A DNA stretch of 15,561 nt. Source: Irineochytrium annulatum (Eukaryota > Chytridiomycota > Chytridiomycetes > Chytridiales > Chytridiaceae). Both the position numbers and the translations under genes were made by a program. Of the stretch, positions 7,743-15,561 are shown piece by piece (position 1 is the first letter of the stretch; each line of letters begins with the position of its first letter). The stretch lies in NCBI GenBank assembly GCA_027600665.1, contig JADGJL010000686.1, positions 1 through 15,561 of the forward strand, read 5' to 3'. Below the pieces are notes generated by a model. That model had not been told where the DNA came from, did no database searches, and worked only from the letters and a program-made list of their open reading frames with translations.

Positions 7743-10628
7743 TGCCCACCCGCCGGCCGTCACGAATGAAGCGGGTTTTTCCGAGTTATTGTTTGTGTGG
7801 TTCGTATTGTTGGTCCGCCTGCTCGCGGCCAATGCTTTCCTCCCAGTCATGTCCTTTCCTGGCGAACTCATGGAAGGTAGGCGGAGGACCTCGCGCTGGG
7901 GCAGGTAGATGGTAGAGAATTTGGGTGCAAAAAGCAATATAAGTGCACCAAAAGAGACCATGCAGATGGCAAGGGAGCGAATGACAAACTGGACGGTGCC
8001 GCCTAGCTGGGTGAGAAAAACCAGGGAGATCTGTTCATTGTCGTACGGTTAACTGTGGATGGATTAGTGAATGTGGGCGTACTTACGGCGATAATGCTCC
8101 AGATAAAGCTGTTGTACATGGTACATGCGAGGTAAAAGCTCTCGCGATACTTCTCGTCCACATTTCTCGTCTGGTAGGCGAGCCACGTTCCCGCCACGAG
8201 CATGAGCCCATTCATACTCAAGAGTATGCCGCTGAAGATATCCCCATACTTCGCGGACGAGCACGTTAAAAAAGCTGCGTCGGCGGATTGAAACACTCCC
8301 GCCGGCACGGGCGGGTCCAAGACGGTCCATATGATTAGGACAACGACTTCGATGCCGCACAAAATGGCCATGTTGCGGATGATCGCTAGGCCGGAGACGG
8401 AGCTCGCGGACATCTTCTTCATGTTTCCGAATATGGAGTAGATGCGATACGTCTTTGAGAGAAGCGCCGAGTTGGTGAGGCAGAAGGAGAGGCAGAGAAG
8501 CCAGGGCTGGAGGATGCACGTTAGGCGCGTAGGGTTCCCAATGTAGACGACGGTGGTGGAGAAGCTGAGCATGATGCCAACAATGATCTGTGTGCGCAAG
8601 AGAGGTTACGGTTCCATGCCAAAGGCTCGAAACCACCAATTACAATACGAACGCAGAATAAGAAGTCCGGACTTGAGGCCTTGATAATTCTTTGCTCGCG
8701 GTTTATACGCACGATTACGATGCTGGCGAGCGAGCAAACGACGCCGAGCGCGCTGACGACCATAAGCGCCATGCCAGGGGGGCTGAAGGCGGATACGTAC
8801 GTGGCGAGTGAGAGAACTACAATGCGAAAGGAAGTAACATGATTATTCAAAATACCGTCTTTTGCAGCGCCCGTTGAACCAACCATATGTCCCGTACGTG
8901 CCCATGGCCTTCAAGGTACTGACTTGCACGCTGGTCAGTGTCGAATCAATGGTAATCTGCTGGCTGAGGAAATGATTAACGGCCGTGTAAAGGACCTGCG
9001 AGACAGCAAGATAGTGCGGGCTCGTTTGCGCCGATGGTCGAGGAATGACCAAGAGCTTGCTGAAAAGGTCGCAGTGGCGAATTTTGGCGCAGATCTCGGG
9101 GTCTTTAAAGAGGCTCGGAATCGTGGGCAGGACGCCCGTGACCAGGCACCGCTGCTTTTGAAATAAAGCCGACGTCATGAACTTGATCACCTCGGCTGTC
9201 GCGCTTGCGTTTCTGGTCGCTTGGTTCGGTGCCAGGTGCCAGCCGCCGAGAACTGATGCGCCGCGGCTCTCCTTCGTCACGCCGGGGAGCGGAGCCACAT
9301 CTGTGTATTCGTAAATTAAGCAAATAGAGTGTACGAGTTAAATATTTTTACCCCAGGTAAACGTGACGTTGCTCGTTTCCATGACGCTGATAACATACGG
9401 CCACTGGCGCATGAAGATTGCCTCGCCTACAATGCAAGTGCGACGGGTTAAAATGCTAGAACGACGGGTAAACGGCACAAACCTTTTATCCATGCATGCA
9501 TGCAGTCGGTTTCCTCATACGTCAACGCATACCTGTCAAAACGACAAGAAGCCAAACAATTACTCACGTTGGCGCAAAAAATCGGCCATACTTAGGTATA
9601 ATGCCATCGTTGAACCACCGTTGAACGCGTTGCAGCATCTGCGACGTGTTGGCGTTGTTGAAGCTCACGGTCCCGTCCCCCTCAACGACTGCACCGGCAT
9701 CGGCGGAGCGCAGCCACTCCATAAGATTGCAGGTCTTTTATTTCCCCGTCAGGCTCTCTTGTACTTAAGCAATGGAAGATACAAAAACCTACCAATCCTT
9801 CGTAAACTGCGGAACAAGAGACGTCAGACGATAAATTTTATGTAAACAAAGCTCACGGTCGAACTGGGCCAGGTAGCCCGCAAGTTTTGTCGGATGTCCT
9901 TCGCCCGCGAGGATGGTTAGCGCCATCGCCTCCATTTCGTCCCACGTCTCCGGCGGCCCCGAGTAATTATACTTCGCCAGCACTAAAACAGAGGTGAATA
10001 CCCCTTCTAACGAACGAAAGGGACTCACAATCTGTCCTGTAGTAAAAAATCCCGTAGTCGGCCAAATACGGCATGGCAACGTGCCTCCCGTTCACAATGT
10101 CGCTGTCCCAGATTTGCGGGTTATGCAGCGCCTGGTCCTCGGGCGTGAGGTACGGCGACAGGTCCAACAGGTTCGTCGCGAGGTCTCCAGGCCATACCAC
10201 GTCAATCATGAAGATGTCGAAGGACGGGTCATGGGTAATCAGGTAGGCTTCCACGACGCTCCTGCCAAGCATATTAACCACCCGGACCCGTCAGGAACGC
10301 GCCAAATATAGAAAGCAAGGGAACGTACACGTATTCGGTCGTGACGAGCGTGCTCGTATATTCATAATTTACAACGATACCCGTCTTGGATGTGAAGTAC
10401 GTCTCCGTGACATTGACCATCGAGTCCAGCTCCGTGTTATCTGCCCACCATCGACCATCAGCCGTCCGGCCCGACACTTGAAAAAAACAAACCCCGTCCT
10501 TGGTCACTAGTAAGGACCGGCAGCAGCATCACGTTCACAGTCGTAGGTGACGCTGCAGCCGCGACGGCCCCGAGGCACGCCGCGGCCAGCGCCAGAGTCC
10601 CTGGCGTGCTGTTCCTTTTGCCCCTCAT
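7350..10628 (-). CDS. Receptor A: sugar-binding-protein domain fused to a class C-like seven-helix receptor with a PH-like tail
   Basis: The predicted plasma-membrane receptor has an extracellular type II solute-binding domain. Exons (minus strand): 10628-10508, 10440-10329, 10261-10029, 9982-9857, 9806-9793, 9734-9592, 9532-9483, 9426-9352, 9300-8884, 8816-8653, 8587-8087, 8030-7617, 7562-7350; total 2,583 nt, 860 residues. Residues 1-26 are a signal peptide (MRGKRNSTPGTLALAAAC...), which decides the start at 10628. The binding domain covers about 28-425, the seven helices about 440-690, an Asn/Ser-rich linker about 715-740, and the PH-like tail 749-860. The class C hallmark FAPK ends helix 7 (688-689). 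Cys residues at the top of helix 3 (LTCIL) and in the second outer loop (TCSSAKYG) would form the usual disulfide. Alternative donors exist at 9567 and 8643, but those chosen match the paralog exactly. A GTAAGT just before the stop may start a further intron. Confidence 0.85.
7840..8816 (-). other. Receptor A seven-helix domain, class C-like
   Basis: Helix 1 is PPGMALMVVSALGVVCSLAS and is followed by the class C inner-loop motif IIKASSP. Helix 2 is IIVGIMLSFSTTVVYIG, helix 3 begins LTCILQPWLLCLSFCL, helix 4 is MAILCGIEVVVLIIWTVLD, helix 5 is IFSGILLSMNGLMLVAGTWL, helix 6 is FYLACTMYNSFIWSIIA continuing ISLVFL, and helix 7 ends ILLFAPKF. The 8588-8652 splice choice aligns SSP-x5-IIVG with GABA-B receptors without a gap. 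Resemblance to GABA-B receptors is stronger than to glutamate receptors, and there is no cysteine-rich linker before helix 1. Confidence 0.8.
8884..10550 (-). other. Receptor A extracellular domain: trehalose/maltose-type solute-binding protein fold
   Basis: Motifs in order: FMIDVVWPGDLA (the hinge-region strand of sugar-binding proteins), IFYYRTDLLAKYNYSGPPETWDE joined across 9983-10028, YEGL|TCNLMEWLRS across the micro-exon junction, IIPKYALTYEETD, AIFMRQWPY, DVAPLPGV, GGWHLAPN and GVLPTIPSL. This order is that of extracellular solute-binding proteins of ABC importers for trehalose, maltose and related sugars (SBP family 1 type). No lipobox is visible; a plain signal peptide precedes it. 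A disaccharide ligand is an inference from family resemblance. Confidence 0.8.
9793..9806 (-). other. 14-nt micro-exon encoding Tyr-Glu-Gly-Leu in receptor A
   Basis: The acceptor is TTCCGCAG and the donor GTAGGT. With the split codon the exon gives Leu-Tyr-Glu-Gly-Leu (residues 198-202), which runs on into TCNLMEW in the next exon. The paralog has a micro-exon of the same length and phase at 13495-13508. Flanking introns are 9807-9856 and 9735-9792. Confidence 0.8.
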
Positions 10629-10985
10629 GCCTAACACAACACCGTCTTCGGCCGCGTCGCGAACCCGGTCACCCTCGACAATATGTAGCGATTTACGACC
10701 GCCCGCTGGAGATCGCTCCGGAGAACTCGGCATATAAGATAGCCATCCCGGCTGGATATCTCGAAGAACTCGGGTTTGAATGCGGGCGGGAAACGCTGGT
10801 CGGAGGCTGCTGCCAACGAAGGTCGGAAATGAAGGGCAGCGACGCGAGTGGACGAGTTTGTCCAAAACTACTTGTGGTATTGTTATTGATCAGTACAATT
10901 GTGGTAATTTACAATGCTACAATAAAATGCAGGAAACAAGGACATAGAATAAATAAACAAATCCTTCACAATCGATGCCCTCCCA
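10629..10985 (-). other. Intergenic region between receptor B (upstream) and receptor A
   Basis: These 357 bp should hold the 3' UTR of receptor B and the promoter and 5' UTR of receptor A. The frame of receptor A stays open upstream of its ATG to about 10865, but that stretch is Arg/Pro-rich and has no paralog counterpart, so it is likely 5' UTR. From about 10860 to 10980 the sequence is A/T-rich. I see no clear promoter element. Confidence 0.45.
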
Positions 10986-11387
10986 TCATCTTCTCGGTGG
11001 GCAGCAGTGTACGACTTTAACTATGAACTCGTCCATATCACCCTTCTCCTCAAATTGGAACTCATAGAATCGCCGATCCGGCATCCGTAAGAGAATCACA
11101 AACTCGTCATCGCCCTCAGCCCCCTGCTGTGTCCCCGCTCTCGACCGAATGACTTGAGTTCTCCCCTCAGCGATATTCAAACAATAGCCCCCGAAGCACC
11201 TTCTGTCCTATTATAGAAAAACCGTCAGGCAGGGCCTTCGCTGGAATGTGCGATGACAAACCTCTTCCAACCCCAGGTTTATGACAATAAGACATCTGGA
11301 TCTCCCATCCTCCCGCACAAAACATCTCCCTGTTATCCAATGCCCTAGGAACATGGACGACACTCCACTCCTGCAATAAATGGGCAT
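10986..11387 (-). other. Receptor B C-terminal PH-like domain
   Basis: The same strand pattern as copy A is kept: MPIYCRSG, FLGHWITGRCFVREDG, CLIVINLG, CLNIAEGRTQVIRS, DEFVILLRMPDRRFYEFQF and EEKGDMDEFIVKVV. The linker before it has diverged and differs in length, while the domain is well conserved. That contrast supports a folded functional unit. Confidence 0.5.
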
Positions 11388-14300
11388 CGATCTGCTCTCC
11401 ACCACCTCCCCGCCGTTTGGGATCCGAACGCTCACATGGGCGTTATTATTAATAGTGTCGCTCGAGTTGTTGCTCCGCCTGTTCGGGGTCGCCTGCTTCT
11501 TCCCCGTCATGCTCCTGCCGTACAAACCCGTTGAGGGTAGATGGAAGATTTCGCGCTCGGGCAAGTAGATCGACGAGAACTTGGGGGCAAAGATGAGGAG
11601 GAGAGCGCCAAAGGATACCATGCAGATGGCGAGGGAGCGGATCACGAATTGGACCGTACCGCCGAGATGGTCGAGGAAGACCAGGGAGATCTGGGTTATG
11701 TTTTACACGAGTAAGCCCTTCGGAACGCGAATGGCGAAACAAATGAAACTAATGAATGGGATAGGCGCACTCACGGCAATGATGCTCCAGATAAAGCTGT
11801 TGTACATCGTGCACGCGAGATAAAAGCTCTCCCTGAACTTCTCGTCCACATTTCTCGTCTGATAGGCAAGCCACGTCCCCGCCACGAGCATCAGCCCGCT
11901 CATCCCTAAGAGAATGCCGCTAAAGATGGTCCCGTACTTTGCGGACGAGCAGGTCCAAAAAGCGGCGTCGGTGGATTGGAACGCACCCGTCGGCACGGGC
12001 GGGTCAATGATGGTCCAAACAATAAGGACCGCCACCTCGATACCGCACAAGATGGCCATGTTGCGGAAGATGGAGAGGCCGGAGATAGAGCTCGCAGACA
12101 ACCTCTTCTTATTTCCGAATATGGAGTAGATGCGATACGTCTTCGAAAGAAGTGCCGAGTTGGTGAGGCAGAAGGAGAGGCAGAGAAGCCAGGGCTGGAG
12201 GATGCACGTTAGTCGCGTAGGGTTCCCGATGTAGACGAAGGTGGTGGAGAAGCCGAGCATGATGCCGAAGATAATCTAGTTATGGGAGGGTATGAGTCGC
12301 CGGTAAAGTATGGGAATTCACAAAGGAGTACGAACGCAGAGAAGGAAGTCTGGACTCGAGGCCTTGATAATTCTCTGCTCGAGGTTTATGCGCACGAGCA
12401 AAATACTGCCGAGCGAGCAAACGATACCAAATGCGCTCACGATGATAAGCGCCATGCCGGGCGGGCTAAACGCTGATACGAACGTGCTACGAGAGATGAC
12501 TATAAAGCCAACAAATGATCATTAGCTGCAACCTCCTGCCGTTTTTGACAGTATAACGAACCGTATGTCCCGTACGTTCCCATAGCTTTCATTGTATTAA
12601 TTTGGGCGTCGGAGAGCGTCGCTTCGATGGTGCTGTGCTGACTGAGAAAGTGATTGACGGCGGTGTAGAGGACCTGCGAGACAGCGAGGTAGCTCGGACT
12701 TGTCTGCGCCGAGGGCCGCGGGTTGACTAGAAGCTTGCTGAATAGGTCGCAGTGGCGGACTTTGGCGCAAATTTGTGCGTCCTGAAAGAGACCCGGGATC
12801 GTCGGCAGGACGCCGGTGACGAGATAACGCTGCTTCTGGAATAGGGCGGACGACATGAACTTGATCACCGCGGCGGTCGCAGAGGCGTTTCTCGTCGCCT
12901 GGTTGGGCGCCAAGTGCCACCCTCCGAGAACAGCTGCGCCGCGGCTCTCCTTTGTCACGCCCGGGAGCGGGGCCACGTCTGTTTGTTCAAATGATAAGCA
13001 AATAGAGCAGTAGGAGTTTGGAAGTAATTTACCCCAGGTAAACGTGACGTTGCTCGCTTCCATGACGTTAATAAGATACGGCCACTGGCGCATAAAAATC
13101 GCCTCGCCTGTACCAACGAGAATATGCTCATAGTCAGCCTTCAGAGGAACAAACAGGCAGCCGACACGGACCTTTGACCCAGGCGTGCAGGCAGTCGGCC
13201 TCCCGATATGACAGCGCATATCTTTTAAGATGGACTCGAAAGTGAGCGATGAACCGATTACGGTGCAGAAGGGCACGCGGCTTACTTTGGTGTAATGCCT
13301 TCGGTGAACCAGCGCTGGACGCGCTGCAGGATGTGGGACGTGTTGTCGTTGTTGATGCTGACGGTTCCGTCCATCTCGACGACGGCACCCGCATCTGCCG
13401 ACCGAAGCCATTCCATCAGGTTGCACGTCTACGGGTATCAAACGTCAGCGTTGTGTACTTTAGACGTGCTTGCAACGTTTTTGCAGTTGCTTACCAGTCC
13501 TTCGTAGACTTATTTTGCGTGAATATATATATAGTAAGAAGCTGTAACAAGCTCAAGATGTACTAACTGTCAAATTGCGCCAGGTAGCCCGCCAGGTTGG
13601 CGGGGTGTCCTTCGCCCGCGAGGATGGTGAGCGCCATCGCCTCCATCTCGTCCCACGTCTCCGGCGGCCCCGAGTAGTTGTACTTGGCCAGCACTGGTAA
13701 AAGAAAAAAATGAATCAGGGATACCGCGACGAAGAGCCCTTAAAAAAAAGAAAAAAAAAAGACCCCACAATCCGTCCTGTAGTAGAAGACCCCATAGTCC
13801 GCAAAATACGGCAAAGCCACATGCCTCCCGTTGACAACGTCGCTGTCCCAAATCTGCGGGTTGTGCAGAGCCTGGTCCTCTGGCGTCAAGGACGGCGACA
13901 GGTCCAACAAGTTCTCCGCCAAATCTCCCGGCCAAACCACGTCGATCATAAAAATGTCGAAGAGCGGGTCGTGCGTCGTCAGATAGGCCTCCACCACGCT
14001 CCTGCGAAATTTTTTTTGCGTATGAGCCATCAATTCGAGCGCGCACGCGCGCGCGTGACCGAACAACAATGCCTAACATGGAAAGCGGCAGAAAAATAAA
14101 GGAAAAATAAAAAAAAATTGGTAACGCACACGTAATCCGTGGAGACGAGCGTGCTCGTGAACTGATAATTCACCACAATGCCCGTTTGCGGCGTGAAGTA
14201 CGTCTCCGTGAGGTTAACCATCGACGCCAGTTCAATAGAGTTATCTAACCCGAACAACGTCCATCATCAGCAAAACACGACGACACATCAACGCACAAAG

Positions 14301-14488
14301 AACATCAAGTCCATCGCCCGCCTCATGAACTCCCATCCAGCTCCCCCTTCCAACTCACTTGCGAGGACTGGCATCAACATCACATTCACAGTCGTCATTG
14401 GTGGCGCGGTCCCCATGGCCCGGACCGCGCATGCGAGCCATGCTGCCAGCACCGCGGCCCGCAGCGCGACGTTCCTCCTCAAACTCAT
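10986..14488 (-). CDS. Receptor B: tandem paralog of receptor A (solute-binding domain, seven helices, PH-like tail)
   Basis: The architecture is that of receptor A. Exons (minus strand): 14488-14359, 14244-14130, 14001-13769, 13693-13568, 13508-13495, 13428-13286, 13221-13172, 13107-13033, 12978-12562, 12499-12336, 12275-11775, 11690-11262, 11207-10986; total 2,619 nt, 872 residues. The start is firm: an in-frame TAA lies two codons upstream of ATG 14488-14486, and a signal peptide follows (MSLRRNVALRAAVLAAWLAC). Binding-domain motifs: FMIDVVWPGDLA, FYYRTDLLAKYNYSGPP, YEGL|TCNLMEW, AIFMRQWPY, DVAPLPGV and GGWHLAPN. Class C marks: IIKASSP after helix 1 and LIFAPKF ending helix 7. The PH-like tail spans residues 758-872 and ends VVHCCPPRR. 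Introns 1 and 2 (114 and 128 nt) are longer than in copy A and of low complexity. It lies upstream of receptor A on the same strand, so the pair is head-to-tail. Confidence 0.85.
13495..13508 (-). other. 14-nt micro-exon encoding Tyr-Glu-Gly-Leu in receptor B
   Basis: The acceptor is AAAATAAG and the donor GTAAGC. The split first codon gives Ile, so the exon reads Ile-Tyr-Glu-Gly-Leu (residues 202-206). Length, phase and encoded motif equal those of receptor A. Flanking introns are 13509-13567 and 13429-13494. Confidence 0.8.
14002..14129 (-). other. Low-complexity intron 2 of receptor B
   Basis: This 128-nt intron contains A-runs (14101-14117 region and near 14010-14020, as U-runs in the transcript) and an alternating purine-pyrimidine GC/AC tract at about 14038-14058. 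The same intron in receptor A is 67 nt and lacks these tracts. A similar poly-A/AAAG tract lies in intron 3 (13694-13768). Confidence 0.7.
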
Positions 14489-15561
14489 GGTTTAAAAGTG
14501 GGCGAACAGGCTGGTGACCCGTGGAACCCCTAGCCAATGCAAAGGTGTGCAGCTATCCGAGCGGGGGGGGGGGAGATCCCAGATATGCTCGGGAATTCCG
14601 GAGGTGAGGTCGGCATGCAGCGACGAAGCGCTGCCGAGACGGTGGTGGATGTGTCCTCCTTTCGCGGGGGGTGATGGGATTGAGCGGCGATGACGGCCGT
14701 TGGGTTGGACGGTGGTAAAAGCCGAAAAAGGTTGGCACTCCGATCGAGAAAGTTCTCACCTTCGTTCACCTTGGGATGCCATCGCGATTCGTATTTTGCC
14801 GACGCCAGGGCACGGTTACCACCTCCGAACCACCCCTTGTACAATTGGAAGAGGACATCTTTATTTCACCTCAAATCCCTAAAGCAGTTCCATCTTGACG
14901 ATAAGAGATCAAGAAAAGAGCGGGGGGGATAAGGGACATTTTCAACAAGACCAGCTCAACAAAGGAGAAGGAACGAACAGCGAAATACAAGAAGAGGATA
15001 GGTAAATAATGGCAGAACGATTCGTTTTGGTAGATCAAACCAATCCAGAGGGCGGGGCGTCGGGTGTTGTTTTCAGAAGGAACACAACCGAAGAACAGAA
15101 AACAGAAGAGTTTCTAGAATAAATGAATAATATCGATGATGAGGATATGGGGTGAAGGTGGGTAGACGTGCGGTGATAGATGAAAGGACGGTCATTAAAA
15201 GGGTCCGCGCACAATTTTCAAACCAAGAAAAGATCCCCCCTACAAAAACAACCATAAGCCAGGCAGCTACAAACAGGTAGCAAGAAATAAAACAGAGCGA
15301 AAGAAGGGGAAGAGGTTATAGAAGATGGGTGACATGGTGTGGTGTGTCCGGTTTTGGAATGGCACAGGGTACACGGGGGAGGGAGCCGTGCTCTCAACAA
15401 CTATCGGATACGGTACGATGGTGCTGGGATATGAACCATAGCAGGCTAAAAAGAAAGGGTACATGTATAAACGCAAAGCACTCTCAACCCGGATGAAAAT
15501 GAAATTGTGAGTGTGGAATATGTACATCAAAGAGGGTTACGCTCGGGGAGGGGAAGAAGAG
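14489..15561. other. About 1.07 kb without a supportable gene, upstream of receptor B
   Basis: The first part should be the promoter and 5' UTR of receptor B. It holds an 11-base G run at 14563-14573 and further G-rich patches near 14668 and 14921. From about 14880 to the end the plus strand is purine-rich with scattered GAAGA and AGAAA runs. The open frames in either strand are low in complexity and have no recognisable motifs. A 37-codon ATG frame at 15009-15122 is not supported further. Confidence 0.45.

Larger units (their letters stand above)
12562..14400 (-). other. Receptor B extracellular sugar-binding-protein domain
   Basis: The motif order is as in receptor A with conservative changes: TTHDPLFDIFMIDVVWPGDL, DSDVVNGRHVALPYFADYG, TPKYALSYREADCLHAWV, FMRQWPYLINVME and VLPTIPGLFQDAQ. 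Changes such as TYEETD to YREAD and a different run of residues before helix 1 leave room for altered ligand preference between the paralogs, but this is inference. Confidence 0.75.
7350..14488 (-). repeat. Tandem gene duplication (receptors A and B)
   Basis: Two 13-exon genes in the same orientation are 357 bp apart. Coding exons 3 to 11 have identical lengths in both (233, 126, 14, 143, 50, 75, 417, 164, 501 nt) and identical intron phases, whereas intron lengths differ. Exon sequences align readily by eye; the introns do not. This is a whole-gene duplication old enough for the introns to have diverged, with both copies intact. Confidence 0.9.

Noticed and set aside
8064..8639. 191-residue minus-strand frame overlapping the receptor A helices
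   Set aside because: It is another frame of the seven-helix exon. It is His/Arg-rich and lacks the conserved motifs, and the true frame is shared with the paralog.
9490..9506. Repeated CATG unit (CATGCATGCATGC) as a possible protein-binding palindrome
   Set aside because: It lies inside coding exon 7 of receptor A and encodes the Cys-Met-His-Ala-Trp segment, which the paralog conserves as Cys-Leu-His-Ala-Trp.
7350..14488. Bacterial ABC-transporter operon, suggested by the binding-protein domain
   Set aside because: The domain is split by introns and fused to seven helices, and no permease or ATPase gene is nearby.
15009..15122. Short ATG frame of 37 codons on the plus strand
   Set aside because: It has no recognisable motif, lies in a purine-rich low-complexity stretch, and nothing in the window supports expression.

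Overview
This window looks like nuclear DNA from a zoosporic (chytrid-type) fungus. The genes are eukaryotic and split by many short GT-AG introns, mostly 39-75 nt. They encode two families typical of flagellated early-diverging fungi: a soluble-type adenylyl cyclase and class C-like seven-helix receptors. The taxonomic assignment is an inference from gene content, because I could not run a search. All exon models below are mine: I chained reading frames across splice sites and checked that every chain gives a whole number of codons.

Layout. (1) 1-1211, plus strand: the 3' end of an unrecognised protein gene with one clear intron. (2) 1642-6958, plus strand: a 15-exon gene for a protein of about 1,535 residues. 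It has two class III nucleotide cyclase domains, a P-loop NTPase domain and a long helical C-terminal half, which is the architecture of soluble adenylyl cyclase (ADCY10 type). (3) 7350-10628 and 10986-14488, minus strand: two tandem paralogous genes of 13 exons each (about 860 and 872 residues). Each encodes a signal peptide, a bacterial-type sugar-binding protein domain (type II periplasmic binding fold), a class C-like seven-helix domain and a cytoplasmic tail that reads like a PH domain. (4) 14489-15561: about 1.07 kb with no supportable gene.

The receptor pair is the most interesting content. Nine consecutive coding exons (3-11) have exactly the same length in both copies (233, 126, 14, 143, 50, 75, 417, 164 and 501 nt), so a whole gene was duplicated. 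A 14-nt micro-exon, present in both, encodes Tyr-Glu-Gly-Leu, a sequence that belongs to the sugar-binding part of trehalose/maltose-type binding proteins. Metazoan class C receptors use a type I (LIVBP-like) ligand domain; here the ligand domain is type II and joins the helices directly, without a cysteine-rich linker.

The cyclase gene and the proximal receptor gene converge, with 391 bp between their stop codons. A sugar-sensing receptor pair next to a cyclase suggests nutrient-to-cAMP signalling, but adjacency alone does not prove a shared pathway. Points needing transcript evidence are the cyclase N-terminus, the exon junction near 3453-3495, two short stopless introns of length 3n in the cyclase, and the C-terminus of the proximal receptor.
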